From positions 7,440,001 through 7,504,000 of the forward strand of contig OZ017805.1 of the NCBI GenBank assembly GCA_963969395.1: DNA of 64,000 nt, read 5' to 3'. The notes below the pieces were generated by a model. It ran no database searches. It was not told the origin of the DNA and worked only from the letters and a program-made list of their open reading frames with translations. Position 1 is the first letter of the stretch, and each line of letters starts with the position of its first letter. This DNA is from Pseudoscleropodium purum (Eukaryota > Streptophyta > Bryopsida > Hypnales > Brachytheciaceae). Of this stretch, positions 44,515-58,583 are shown piece by piece. Position numbers and translations under genes: made by a program.

Positions 44515-47250
44515 ACTATATGAAGACCAACTTTTGTTGATGACATCAATGTGAGCTCTTAAGATTTAGAAGACCCATTCTATTGTGTCTTTTTTGACTC
44601 TAGACCTTCTAGGCTATGACTAGAGAATTTGTATCCTTCCAAATTGGAATTTGAAACTGGTCCACTTTCCAATGCAACCCTTTGGCGAAGTTCCACTCCA
44701 TATAAAAGTTTATGACATTTTATTCATGTGAAGTGGGTCAAAAGTATTGAATCAATATATAGTTAGAATGATCAACATTAGTAAAAGGATCTAATAGGGC
44801 TCTAGCAATCCATATAGATTTTGTATCACCATCAATTGGTCGAAGGGAAACAAAATACCCTTCAAAAACATCATGCACCACTCAAAAAGATGGCAATAAA
44901 CAATTGTAGAGTTGACCTATAAAGGCTTCCTCTTCAATAAACTCTTTATGGACCTCACCTTCATCATCAAACTTTTCTTTTTTTGTTGCTTCGATTCGTG
45001 AAGAAGGCTAGAAGTTGTCCTTCAATGTTGTTGGAGCTTCAATTGGCTCCTTCAAGGTTGCATTCACCGCTTGCCAATAGAACACCAAATGTTCAAACCG
45101 TCTCCTATACTCCCCACTTCCATCTTCATCACATAATGTTTCCCAATATTTGATGTACCTAGATAGTCCCTTGTAAATGTCATCCACGCTCCGCATTAGA
45201 AGGTGCACCACATGCATTAGTTCACCACAAGGCCAAAGTTTCTATCCTTTAGAATCTTCTATTTACAATTTGATCCCTCCACTTTCCTTAGGGAATCAAT
45301 CATTGTCTGTACAGTAATGCTTATACATCATGATTAGCACACCCGCCAAATTCAAGTAAAACTTGAACTGATGCTCTTTGGTGTGGCCAACTAGTGCCTC
45401 CTCTCCTTCTTGAAGTGAACCTTCAATGAAGGCCTTGAAATCTGGCTCTTCTTCTATAAGGTGAGGAATTGTAGGCACAAAATCCACATCAATGAATGAC
45501 TTCATGAGGGATGGAATAATAGGGATGTTTTTTCTTTTTAACTACATGTTCCATCTTTCAAACAAAGCATCAATGTCATTATGCATGTGGCCAACCAACA
45601 TGAAACTCACATAGACCTCACAAAAGATCCTTTTAGCAATAAAAAGGGACCAAAAAGCAAACACAAATCTATTCTTATTATCCCCCGTGGCATTGTTCAT
45701 TTGAACATTCAAAATCGGTAGAAAAAGAATCACTGGTATTGCAACTTTAGGTGTTGGACAAAGTGATGACATGCAAATGTTTGCTCTTTGCAATACAACT
45801 CAAAATAAAAGAGCAAAACCTGAGCCAACAAACAATTCATGGAAAGAAAACTTTGAAGATAGTTCAAGGTCTCATAAAAGCTTTGCTAAGGACCCCACCG
45901 TGTAATTAGAGTCATGAAGAAAGATGTCAAAGCCATAATGTGCATAATACACATTACCATGTCCGTAGGCAATCATACTCATCATTGTGATTGATAGCTA
46001 TGTGAGTGCATCAAGTTGCTTACTTTTGTATGAAAAGATAGGAGAAGTTGTCTTTGCATCATCCATTTTGTCATATAAAATTGTCAAGCACTCATGAGGA
46101 TATGCACTTGACTTATAGCAATTTGCATAGTATTGATCTCAATGCATCCTAGTTGTTGCTAAATGTTTCTCCAGGAGATGGGTCCATTTCTGTTGTAAGC
46201 CAACAACTGCATGTCTCTTCACAATTTGGAGCCCATTACATTTAGTACAATAAGGAAAATTATCTTCAGGTTTCTTAATACTATATTGAGGGAAATTCAA
46301 CTTCTTAATCTTATTGATATTACAAGTTGAGAGTTCATTCAAACCAAACACCACGTTTACTACATTTACCTCAAGAAGAGTCTCCTTCAATTTGAAGGTG
46401 GCTGGTAAGACTATGGACACTACTTTTTTCCTAGAAAGATGAATGTACATACAATATAGCATATGGTTTGCTAACTTTTCAAGCATGCACTTCAACATCA
46501 CAATGGCTCAAGAAGTATGTTTTTAAGGCTTTTACAAACCTCAATTACCATATTGTTGAATTTGTTGCCCTCTCTTAGTATATCCTCAAAATCGATGGAA
46601 GGTGGATTTAGAGACATTTGCAATATGCTTCCTGTTGACAAACAAACATCAATCCTTTCCAAATTGACCATGCGTTTGCCTTCAGTATTATGATGGATTT
46701 ATTAATGTACATCCAACTTCATATGATACTTCAAATTCGAAAGTTGAGTTGTGATACATTTGTTTACAAAAAGCTTGGATATTATCCCTAGGAAATGGTT
46801 GAATACAATTGTTTGAGGAACATACTTTTCTTGATACAAAATTGATGCATTCTTCAATGAGCAAATCTTTGGCCTTTACACATGTTTTAAAAGCAGGATT
46901 TCTAACTAAGCTTGTATAAGGTCGCATTCGAGAAGACAAAGGCTCCAAAGGATGGGATTGTCGAATGTTGTACTCATACTAGCTTAATAGGCCATGCACG
47001 TAGAGAGTACCTCCAATTATTCGGAACTTGTGACATGATCAAGGACTTTGAGATTTGAACCGCTACATGGGAATCTTCCAAAGGCCTAGAACAACCGACA
47101 ACAAGGTTGGAGTTGACGTTGTAATAGATTCCCTCTACCATTGGCAATCTAGTTGCATTTTGCAAGGTGACCAACTTTGTAGTCTAGAGATGCCGTGGAA
47201 TACCTTCATAGTCAAAGATGATGATAGTTTCTTCAAAGACATTCTAAATC
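44515..47250 (-). pseudogene. Decayed DUF7869-type transposase-like gene, copy 2, interrupted by the CACTA element
   Basis: Reading the minus strand, the blocks match copy 1 in order. The N-terminal block near 47230-46980 reads TTKLVTLQNATRL and HVAVQISKSL. The Cys block is CSSNNCIQPF near 46830. KMDDAKTTSP and MMSMIAYGHGNVYYAHYGFD lie near 46060-45940. The core at 45793-45542 reads QMNNATGDNKNRF and GHMHNDIDALF, where the family usually has GHTHEDID. The C-terminal block continues to about 44520. Multiple in-frame stops show that it is dead. The match to copy 1 runs to within a few codons of the CACTA border, so the transposon landed in the last codons of this gene. It is clearly diverged from copy 1, so this is an old family with at least two insertions here. 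Confidence 0.7.
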
Positions 47251-50200
47251 TCCTTCTCATTGGAGGAATACTCTTGTGGTGGTGGTTGTATGGGATCTAT
47301 AACATCTATATAAACAACCCCAAGTGTTTAGTTATCATTTGTACAATCTCAACTAACTAATATTGGAATTTATTTTAGGATTCAACTATAGATTTATCTA
47401 TAGAAATATTATTTTCACTTCATTCGAACCTAAATGACATCAATTATTAATGACTTCAACTTTATGGGTCAATATAAGTCATGTCCCAAACTTAGATTGT
47501 ATTTATGATTAAATAATTTGTAATATGGATTCATGTTGAGACGATATTGCTAGCACTCCACAAATTTCTCACTATCATTCCAGTTGAATCACCTAAAATA
47601 ATCCCATCCAGAAGCCTACTCTAAAAAAATAATAAATCTTCTAGTTCACTAGATTTAAGTAATTCTCTATGTGTGAAGAAATTTTGTTTGTCACATCCTC
47701 TTTGGTAGATTTCAAAAATAAATATGTTGTTCTCAAATTTAGAATTTAGAGGGTCAAATGTTCGTAGTGGCTTCGAGTACATGTAATTGATAAATTACGT
47801 TCATTTTTTTTAGAATTTGAAAACTTCATTTTTCTCAAAAAAAGTCTAAAGAGTGTAGATTTTGTTGTTTGTAAGGACTAGTCAAAGTTGATTGTTGGTA
47901 CTTTCTTTCTAAGAAATAAAGTGGTAAATTGTTTTTTACATTTCTAAAGATGCATAGAATGCAATGCAGAACAATACTACAATCAAGACTTCTAAACTAA
48001 TCTTGTAAAATATGAAACATAAATCATATTTTGGCAAGTTGGATGTACTACAACACTAGAGGATATTTCTCAATATGATTTTGACTAGAACATTTAAATT
48101 TTTTTTAATAAATGAATTTTACACTGAACATTTATAATTCTTAGGTTTTTTTCCAGACCTTAAACATTTTAATCTTTAAATATGGTGACTTCTAAGACAA
48201 ACAATTGTCGTTGTTTATGATGTATTGAAGTAATGTTTTGAATAGGAAAATTCATTTTTGAAGTGAAATACATCAATATTGTTTATTCAAGAATATTTAA
48301 TAGAATATAAAATCTTCAAAATCTATTGTATACAAAGGTTAGCAAATGAATTTAAGAATCTACAGCTAAAAATGAATGCAAAAGTTACACTTTTGTGCAC
48401 TTAGGATAGGTTTGCATCTATATGTTTCTTAGTACTTGAATTTTGAATCCTTAATTACTGAAAGTCAATTTCCTTTGAAGGTCTTTAGGCAATCATGGAT
48501 GCCATTTTGAAAATGTCTTTCTAGTATTTCATCAATAAAATAAAATAAAGCTTGGTGACTTTTCATCTTTGTATGATTGATCATAAATCTAGATCGTACA
48601 AATTTGTATTTAATTGTACCCTTCTTTCATGATAAATGCAAAGTTCACGGTATTTTCATGGATATAATCTTTTGCCCATCTTCAATTATAGTATATCGTA
48701 GTGATTTGATTTCTTGTCTAAATTTTTGTCAAAATCAACTTAGATAGAAAACACATTTATCATGAAATGAAATATCATCAAAAATCAATACTAAAGTTAT
48801 GTATTAGCAAAAATTTTAATTGATAGATACATTCAACTTAAGGGTCATTACTAGAGGAGTTTTGGAATTTTAGGTGGATAATATAGCAATAATGCATAAG
48901 GAAAAATTTACACTAATTTGTAGTACTAGTTATTTTTGAAATAATTGCAAAGTGATTTAATTTTTTTTAATCCACATATTTATTTTATTCTTACTTGTTG
49001 TTTGAGAATTAGAATAGGAAATTTTATCATATAAAACCTTCAAAATCTTATAGTGATAGACAATTTATATTATCATGTAACAATAATAAAAGATCGTTAT
49101 TTCAAAACCATTTATTATGTTTAATTTGGCCAAACATGATGTTTCACTAAATTTTGATCAAACATGATTTCATGTTTTTTTAATAATGATTGATGCCCAA
49201 GATTGTGAGTTATGCCACATGAAATTAAAATGGATTGAAGTTTTGCAACAAAGTAAAATTGCAAACATTTGGAATATTAATTTTTTTTAGAATTAATTAG
49301 AAATTATATTTTTCTTTAAAATAGAAAGATTGATTCATTTCAATATAGTATTAAAACTATTCTTCAAATGAAGTTTTGCAACTTTTAAAAAATAACCATA
49401 ATATTCTTATTCATTCAATTTTTACCTTTCATGTAGTAAGTACTTGTATATAACAAATTTTTTGAAGAGTACAAAAAATATTTTTCTTTAAGAGTTTTTT
49501 TCTTAAATTTTGAATCCAATTCTAAATACACATATTTTGACTAAGTGCACATTTTTTAATCTAGTATAAGGTATACTTATCCATTAATTGTACTTCATGC
49601 CATTTTTTGCTTGTGCCTAAATTTGCACCATTAATATAGGATTATGGAATGGGGTACAAGGGCAAAAATAGATGCATTTACCTTAATAAGGTGTAAAAAA
49701 GCAAGTTTAGTACTTAAATGCAAACTGGATTATTGATAGCACCTTCTAAAACTAATTATCCACTAATTCATGGTAAATTTTACAAAAATTTGGAAAATCT
49801 ATAACATTATTTAAATTTTTTTTAAACTATGGCATTTTGAAGTATAGTTATAGCCCTTTGATTGGGCATCACTAGTAGTATAGAGAGTAATAAAGACATT
49901 ATTTGAACATTTATTATCATTAGTAAAATTTTTATAAAATATGTGATAATGCTTAATAGTAATTTGCACTCATAAGTAGCATTCATGAATGCACAAGGTA
50001 TTCAAAATGTGCCACTATGTAATGATTTTTTATGATGGGTAGTCTCTTTGAATGCTTAAAGTCTTTTAAATATTTTTATTTATTTCCATACTACTTCAAT
50101 CCATCTTCATGACTTTTGGCATTTCATGCACTTATAAAACAATGCATGGCTTACAAAACGTGGACTACATAATGATTAAAAAAAAAGTAGCATGAACTTA

Positions 50201-50363
50201 ATGTGTTTTTGATTTCAAAATTAATGTACAACTTCAACATTTTTTTTACTACCTTATATAAATTTTTAGAGTTTTGAAATTTAAAGTATAATTAGATCAT
50301 TGTGGAAAAATAGTTTTGAATATAGACAATTTAATAATGGTTTGAAAGAAAATGGGCAAAAAT
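47251..50363. other. AT-rich stretch without genes
   Basis: No coding frame, RNA gene or clear repeat was recognised in about 3.1 kb. The sequence is densely stopped on both strands. Confidence 0.4.
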
Positions 50364-51329
50364 TTAATACTCTCCAGAATGACAAAGAGCAAAGAGCACA
50401 AGTTGTACTATGTGTTTGAAATTCGCACGACTCACCCAAAACACTTTTAAATGAATGTTCAAGTTACACTTTCTAGCTTTGGTTTGAACCTTGCCTCTAT
50501 TTTGCCTTTTATACAAGTCAAACTCAAAAATCATATATATCTCATCACTTGTCACATGCTTCGACACTTTTTTGTAGTCGATCAAACGATCTACCATGAG
50601 GTAGTTGCATGCAAAGTGTGTTTCTACCAGATTCAACGCCTTATTCTGTAAATACTTCCAAAATAGAGCTAAGATCATTTGGAATTTTTTAACAAACCTT
50701 ACAATTGGCAACCAAATCATCAATCTTCTTATCTTTTCTCCAATCTTCCAATATTAAGTCCAAAATGTGTGTAGCACATCCTTGTGTGTACAAGTGAAGA
50801 TATATCTCTACCAACTTTTTCATAGCACTTACCATTATTGAAGCATTGTATGTACACACTTGAACAACGTTATGTGGACCAATTTCTTCTATGAATTCAG
50901 CCATCTTTTCTGTCATGTAGGCAATGTCCTTAATTTTTCTAATGCTATCCAAAGATCTTCAAAACACATCTTCAACATGATAGACGAGTATCATATTTAT
51001 CAACGGACATGTAGTATTATCAAACCATCCATCTAAACAAATGATTGCTTTGTATTGGCTAATAGAGGTCTTTGTCCACTTGGACACCATAAGCTTCACT
51101 GATGTTTTTTTTCACACCTATCATTTTTGTGTGCACCAGGTTGTATGATAGTGGTTGTATAGAATTCTAGTAGCCATTGTTTCTCATGTATTATGTTAAT
51201 GAAGGCAAAATTATGGCATATGACATTGAATGTAATGTTTGCTTTATAGAAAAATGAAGCCCACAACTTATCCAACTGGATTCTTAGGCCCCCTTGCAAG
51301 TTTAGGATCTCATATAGTACTTCCACCAT
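50364..51329 (-). pseudogene. hAT-type transposase remnant (DUF659-like region)
   Basis: The minus strand carries coding blocks in more than one frame. At 51329-51096 the product includes WASFFYKANITFNVICHNFAF, as in the start of the DUF659 region of plant hAT-like transposases. At 50952-50689 it reads KMAEFIEEIGPHNVVQVCTYNAS, followed by CATHILDLILEDW, matching the IGxxNVVQxxTDNA and CxxHxLxLxLxD signatures; here Tyr replaces the usual Asp in TDNA. At 50723-50364 a segment resembles the following nucleic-acid-binding core. The blocks are frameshifted relative to each other, so this is a broken remnant. N-terminal BED finger and C-terminal dimerisation blocks are not visible. Confidence 0.65.
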
Positions 51330-53767
51330 TTAGATTTCATACATAATTTTTTAATATATATTGTTACGCTTCCTTGATATTAACCGCATGTGATCTTCTA
51401 ACATTTGGGGGTTCACACAACTCTTTCTAATGCATATCATTACTATTCTTCATGCATGAATTGTAGTTTCATATATAAAACAAATATGTAGAACTATGTT
51501 GGCCCACATTGGCTATTTTGTCAATGTCTGACACTTCATTAGTGCTTTAGATTACAATATGGAAGAAATTTTTCAATTTTTCAATTGTTGTAGTCAGTAT
51601 TGTTTTCTTTCAAAATTTGAGAGTATTTTTATGTATTAGCGGTATACAATCAATATTAGTATTTTTTTAATATAATTTTTTATAGTTTAAAAGTAACAAT
51701 CGCATTTGGTTGAATTTCATTTTGTGCAACTATTTGGAAAGAGCTCATCTTGGTTGAATGGAATCCACGCTTGAAACTAGCACAAAAGATTGAAGAATTT
51801 AATATTTTAATCAAATGTCATTTTTTAAATAATTTTTTCATGAATTTGGAGTTATCTTATCCTTTGTAAACACCTATGCTATTAAAAAAAGAATTTTTTT
51901 ATCAAATTTTTTTCAATGAAAGTGTCGACTTATTGAAACAAGTTTCATAAAAAGTATCAACATTTTTTGAAATGGGCGCCATTAAATACAACAATCATTT
52001 TAGTGGTTACTTCAATATTCATTCAATTGATTTAAATACTTGAATAAATCAATACAATGAAAACTTTCAATTTGTAAAATTAATTTTTCCCTAAACTCTT
52101 TGCAATTTCTTACAACTTCTTTGGGGTCTTTTCCATCCACCTTGCATGGTATTGTAGGATTATGATTAATTTCATTCCTTTAAATTACTACACAACTTTT
52201 TTAATTTGAATCTCAAATAACAAGTAAAGGAGAAAATTGGTATGAATATAGTCTCCATAAATTCTAACAATTCCAATTTTTTAGAATTCATTTGGCTGTT
52301 TTTTCCTATGATTTGGGATACAAATTCTATAATCATTGTGGATTTAAAGTGAATTAATTAAAAAAATTTTAACTCAAAATATATTTTATGAATAATTTGA
52401 CTTCATTATCAAAAGAAAAATTAAGGAGAAAAATATGGATATAGTTGCCATGAATGCATATAAATACAACTCAAATCACTTACAATTTGTTTGATATTTC
52501 TTTCCATGGATTTACTTACAAATTGTAGAACCGATGTAGATTACAAAAATAAAATTTCTTTAAGTGTTTAGGTGGCATGAATTGTAACATATTTAATTAT
52601 TAAGATTCTTTTTAATCAATTGTTATGAATTGTAACAAATTTTAAATTATAATTCTAAACCCTTTTACGTACAAATTTTAAGTATGACATTGTGGACTTA
52701 GAATACTAAACTATAATAGAGTGAAATTCAAAGGGTTAAATTTGTAGAAAGTAGTGATGACTCTATGCCATGACATCTATAAAGTATAATCAATAATTCC
52801 ATATGAATTTAATGATTTTTTTGTTTACTCCAACTCAAAAGTGTTCATTTACCAAAAAAATTCTATGTGAACCAAAGAATTATTTAAAACTTGCGTGTCT
52901 ACAATTCCTCACTAACAAAAATACAAATACTATTGAATGATTCCTTTCCATGAAATTCATAAGGTTCAATCATTAATATCATACAAGCTTTATGATTTCT
53001 CTTAATTACATGCACTCATTAGTGGTCATTTCAAAAATCAATTTAATGCCGAAAAGTTATTTTGAACTAGCAAGTCTTCTATTCATCATCAATGAAAAAA
53101 CTCAAGGTATTCAATCATTCTATGTCATGACATTCATAATGTACAATCATTAATTTCATATGAATATGATGAGGTCTTTAAACTTCATGAACTTGATAGT
53201 AATCAATCAATAAATGTGACCTATGTGAAAAATAAATTTAGAACTTGCGGGTCTATCATTTTCAACCAAAAAAAAATTTTTAAACGTTCATTTTATTCCA
53301 TGATAATAATTCATTTTCTACAAGTTTGATGTTCTGAATTTCATGATTTTAAATGCAACTTATAAAAATATGATAAATAAAAATACCCTCTAGTTTAATA
53401 GGCTTGAAAAAAAACAGGGCTTTTGTGTATGAAAGTAATGAAAAAAAATGTAGAAGTTAAAAAGAATATCAAGTATTGCAATAAAAAAAGTTATTTTTTC
53501 TATATTTTGTTACCATCTCCTCATTTAAGAAAAACATGGTAACTATAAAAATCATGTAATTCTGTTTAATTTAAGGCCAAAATATGTAAAACTAAGCTTC
53601 TTTAAAATATGTGCACAATTACTATGCTCTAATTTTGTAGATCTATATTGTAACTATTGAGACGTAAAATTCATTTTTCACTATTTAGCAGTAAAATACA
53701 CTCCAGTATAACAAATGTAGGATTCTGTATCAGTTGGTTATTTTTGTTTAGAAATGTTCATGTAGTT
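51330..53767. other. AT-rich stretch without genes
   Basis: Near 52690-53300 a loose phrase with ATTCATATGAATTTAATGA and CTTGCGTGTCTACAATTC-like words recurs about every 180-200 bp. This may be a very degenerate repeat or decayed satellite, but I cannot define the unit reliably. Confidence 0.4.
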
Positions 53768-56700
53768 TGCAACTTGTACATATTATTTTTCTTCTTCTTT
53801 TTGAATGTATGTCATGTCTTTTGGGCTTCCACATTTCTAAACTATTGTGCATGGGTTATTGAATTAAAACTTGTATTGCGTTGGAAAACGCCAAAAACTA
53901 GCAAGAATTAAGTTTTCTCATGAATTCTCAAAGTTTACCTTATTTCCAATTTGTAAAGATTTTTTTCTACTTTTTTTTAAATGTATGTCATGTCTTTTGG
54001 GCTCCCACATTTTTAAACTACAGCACATATGTTAATGAAATGAAAGTTGCTTTGTGTTGGAATATAATCAAAACTATTTTGAGTTGACTTTTCTTATGAA
54101 TTCTCAAGGCATACCTTATTTCCAACTTGTACATATTATTTTTTGTCTTTTTCTTAAATGTATGTCATGTCTTTTGGGCTTCCACATTTTCAAACTACAA
54201 TACATGGGTTATTGAATTGAAAGTTGCCTTGGCTAGAAAAATGCCAAAAACCATTTTGAATTTAGGTTTCTCATGAATTCTCAAGGCTTATCTTATTTCC
54301 AACTTGTACACATTTATTTTCCTCTTTTTAAAAAAAATGGATGTCATGTCTTTTGGGCTCCCACAATTTTCTACTACAGCACATGTATTAATGAATTGAA
54401 AGTTGTCTTGCGTTGGAAACTCACGAAAATTATTTGAATTGAGTAATCTCATGAATTCTCAAGGCTTACCTTATTTCCAACTTGCACATATTATTTTTGA
54501 TCTTTTTCTTGAATGTATGCCATGTCTTTAGGGCTTCGAAATTTTAAAACTACAACACATGGGCTATTAAATTAAAAGTTGTCTTGCGTTGGAAACTACC
54601 GAAATCTATTTTAAATTGAGTTTTCTCATGAATTCTCAAGGCTTATCTTATTTCAAACTTCTACATATTTATTTTCCACTTTTTTTTCAATGCATGTCAT
54701 GTTGTTTGGGCTTCCACAATTTTAAACTACATCATATGCGTTAATGAATTGAAAGTTGTTTTGCGTTGGAAATTCTCTGAAAACTATTTTGAATAGAGTT
54801 TTCTCATGAATTCTCAAGGCTTACTTTATTTCCAACTAGAACAAATTTTTTATCTTCTATTTCTTGAATGCTTGTCATGTCATTTGGGCTTTTATATTTT
54901 AAAACTACAACACATGGGTTATTAAATTGAAAGTTGTCTTGCGTTGGAAAATGTTGAAAACTACTTTGAATTGAGTTTTCTCATTAATTTTGAAGGCTTA
55001 CCTCATCTCCAACTTGCACATATTTTTTTTTTTTTTTTTGTTGAATGTATGTCATGTCTTTTGGGCTTCCTATTTAAAAACTACAACACATGTATTAATG
55101 AATTGAAAGTTATTTTGCATTGGGACATGCCAAAAACTATTTTGAATTCAGTTTTCTCATGAATTTTCAAAGCTTCCCTTATTTCCAACTTGTACATATT
55201 TTTTTTTTTTCTTTGAATGTATGTCATGTCTTTTGGACTTCCACATTCTAAAACCACACCACATGGGTTATTGAATTAAAAGTTGTCTTGCATTGAAAAA
55301 TGCCGAAAACTATTTTGAATTTAGTTTTCCCATGAAAACTCAAGGCTTACCTTATTTCCAACTTGCACATATTATTTTTCGTTTATTTCTTGAATGTATG
55401 TCAAATCTTTTGGGCTTCCACATTTTAAGACTATAGCACATGGCTTATTGAATTCAAAGTTGTCTTGTATTGGAAATTTCTGAGAACTATTTTGAATTCA
55501 GTTTTCTCATGAATTCTCAAGGCTTCCTATACTTCCAATTTGCACATATTTCTTTTTTTCTTTTTTATGAATGTATGTCATGTCTTTTGGACTTCCACAT
55601 TGTAAATTATAACACATAGGTTGTTGAATTGAAATTTGTCTTGCATTGGAAAATGCCAAAAACTACTTTGAATTTAGTTTTGCCATGAATTCTCAAGGCT
55701 TACCACATTTCCAACTTGCTCATATTTATTTTCTTCTTTTCTTTGAATGTATGTCATGTCTTTTAGGCTTCAACATTTTAAAACAATTATTCATGGGTTT
55801 TTGAATAGAATGTTGTTTTGCGTTGGAAAATGCCAAAAACAATTTTGAATTTAGTTTTTTTATGAATTCTCAAGGCTTACCTCATTTCCAACTTGCACAT
55901 ATCCTTTTTCGACTTTTTCTTGAATGTATGTCATGTCTTTTGGGCTTCTACATTTTAGAACTACAGCACATAGGTTAATGAATTGAATGTATTTTGCATT
56001 GGAAAATGCCAAAAACAATTTTGAGTTTAGTATTCTGATGAATTCTTAAGGCTTCCTTTATAACCAACTTGCACATATTTTTATTTTTTATTTTTTTATT
56101 AATGCATGTCATATCTTGTGGGCTTCCACATTTTAAATCTACAACACATGGATTATTGAATTGAAAGTGGTTTTGCATTGGGAAATACCGAAAACTATTT
56201 TGAATTTAGTTTTCTCATGAATTCTTAAGGCTTACCTTATTTCAAACTTGTACAAATTTCTTTTCTTCTTTTTATTGAATGTAGGTCATGTCTTCTGGGC
56301 TTCTACAATTTTCAATTATAGCACATGCTTTAAAGAATTGAAAGTTGTCTTGCATTGGAAAATGCCGAAAACTATTTTGAATTGAATTTTCTCATGAATT
56401 CTCAAGGCTTAGCTTACTTCCAACTTGCACGTAATATTTTTCCTCTTCTTTTTAAATGTATGTCATGTCGTTTGGGCTTCTATATTTTAAAACTATAGTA
56501 CATGTGTTATTGAATCAAAGGTTGTTGCTTTTTGGAAAATGCTGAAATCTATATTGAATTTAGTTTTCTCATGAATTTTCTAGGCTTACCTTATTTCCTA
56601 TTGGCACATATTGATTTTTGGGGCTTTCACATTTTAAAACTATGGCACGTGGGTTGTTGAATTGAAAGTTGTCTTGTGTTGGAAAATGCCCAAAACCATT

Positions 56701-57609
56701 TTGAACTTTGTTCTCTTATGAATTCTCAAGGCTTACCTCATTTCCAACTTGCACATATTATCTTTCCTCTTTTTTTTGAATGTATGTCATATCTTTTGGA
56801 CTTCTACATTTTAAAATTACAACACATAGGTTGTTGAATTGAAAGTTGTCTTACGTTGGAAAATGCTGAAAATCATTTTAATTTAGTTTTCTCATGAATT
56901 CTTAAGGCTTACCTTATTTCTAACTTGCATATATTTTATTTTATTTTTTAAATGTTTGTCATCTCTTTTGGGCTTAAACATTTTAAAACTATAGCACATG
57001 GGTTATTGAAATGAAAGTTGTCTTGTGATGGAAAATGCCAAAAACTATTTTGAATTTAGTTTTCTCATGAATTCACAAGGCTTGCCTTCTTTCCAACTTG
57101 TATATATTAATTTTTTTTTTTGAATGTATGTCATTTCTTTTGGGCTCCCACATTGAAAACTGTAGCACATGTGTTAATGAATTGAATGATGTCTTCCGTT
57201 GGAAAATGCCAATAACTTTTTTGAACTTAGATTTCCCTTGAATTCTCAAGGCTTACCTTACTTCCAACTTGCACATATTTTTTTTTCTCTTTCTCTTAAA
57301 TGTATGTCATATCTTTTGGGTTTTCACATTTTCTAACTACAACACATGGTTCATGAACAAAAAGTTGTCTTGCGTTTGAAAATGCCAAAAATCATTTAGA
57401 ATTTAGTTTTCTCATGAATTCTCAAGGCTTATCTTATTTCTAACTTGCACATGCTTTTTTTTTTTTTTTTTTTTTTAATGTATGTCATGTCTTTTGGGGT
57501 TCCACATTTAAAAACTATAGCACATGGGTTGTTGAATTGAATGTTGTCTTGTGTTGGAAAGTGTCGAAAACTTATTTGAATTAATTTTTCTCATGAATTC
57601 TCAAGGCTT
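53768..57609. repeat. ~177-bp satellite array, about 22 monomers
   Basis: The word ATGTATGTCATGTCTTTTGGGC marks each monomer and occurs near 53804, 53981, 54158, 54337, 54513, 54690, 54868 and 55045, and so on to 57478, with 172-179-bp steps. Each monomer continues with TTCCACATTTTAAAACTACA, CATGGGTTATTGAATTGAAA and TTTTCTCATGAATTCTCAAG. One monomer near 56610 lacks the marker through a short deletion. The length is that of a nucleosome plus linker, as in many plant centromeric and heterochromatic satellites. The array ends sharply at 57609. Confidence 0.92.
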
Positions 57610-58141
57610 AATGCCACAGTTAACTATTTTTGGACTTTTGTATGAATTCCGGACTATGTCATGGTAGAATTCATTGGGAGACCTCCTGTTCTTATAGTTT
57701 TGGAGACCACAATGCCCGCAAAAGTAGGAAGAGAAGCGTGAAGTAGACCATGTTCAAATAGAAAAAGAGGACTATAAACATAATAAGTACAATATTTTGC
57801 TCCTAATCCGTTCACTTAGTATTTTCTAGCAAAATTAGGATCTGGAAATGTACCAATGTAACCCTTGCATTCAAACTAACGTACAAGATAACATACCTAA
57901 TGACAAAGAAAATGTAATGACAATAGAAACTATTGGTGCGCTGCAATAGAATTTGGAAGTCGCTAAAAAGTACGGATGGTTCAGCACATTTTATTCACAT
58001 CAATAAAAAAATAACATTCAAGAAGTATCCCATTAAAACATTTAAAGGCATTCCTAACAGTATCTAAATAAATGAACTTGATTAATGATTTACAAATTTC
58101 CCAATAACAAGTAGCTCCTTCTGTACATAATACGGATCTTT
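57610..58141. other. Stretch between satellite and gene fragments, no gene
   Basis: No coding frame was recognised. Base composition becomes less AT-rich than in the satellite. Confidence 0.4.
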
Positions 58142-58570
58142 TCATTTTAAAGAATCTACATCATCCCTCACACCTATTGGGGGACCTATCAAATAAGAAT
58201 GTGGCCATTGAAGAAGATCTACCTCCAATAGTGCAATATTTTGATTCCAAAGAATGTTGCACAGTCTAGGGCTAGCTAAGATACACTTCAATAATCCTAC
58301 ATGGTTTGGATAAGGATCGTTCTTGTTAGGATTGTCCACATTGACAAAGAAGAGAAACCCCTTCAAAGTCTTTCGAGGGACAAGACTCCACAAAAGCTCC
58401 TTCAAAGTCAACATATCCATTGAGGAAGATAACCTATAGTAAGTTTGTTCCACCAATTGTCTAAAGAAGTCATGGAAACCAAATGGAATAACAATTTCAT
58501 GAGGAAGATTTGAAACACCATCCTCAATGCATAAAGCACTTGTTAAAACAACTAGAACCGCCTTTTGCAT
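58142..58570 (-). CDS. Hypothetical protein of 142 residues
   Basis: An ATG-started minus-strand frame of 142 codons. I do not recognise the product. It has a hydrophobic start (AVLVVLTSALCIEDG), a central FHDFFRQLVEQTYYRLSS segment, and a region rich in Leu and Pro (LLQWPHSYLIGPPIG). No signal peptidase site or catalytic motif is evident. It lies directly downstream of tandem repeats on the same strand and 1.3 kb beyond the FCP1-like fragment, so it could be a 3' exon of the same broken gene or an independent remnant. Confidence 0.35.
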   Translation of the reverse strand: MQKAVLVVLTSALCIEDGVSNLPHEIVIPFGFHDFFRQLVEQTYYRLSSSMDMLTLKELLWSLVPRKTLKGFLFFVNVDNPNKNDPYPNHVGLLKCILASPRLCNILWNQNIALLEVDLLQWPHSYLIGPPIGVRDDVDSLK

Positions 58571-58583
58571 TGGAAGAACTCTA

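Noticed and set aside
53657..53911. Short frames in the satellite array (also 54944-55162 and 55975-56178)
   Set aside because: They recur with the monomer, break at different points and have no protein-like features.
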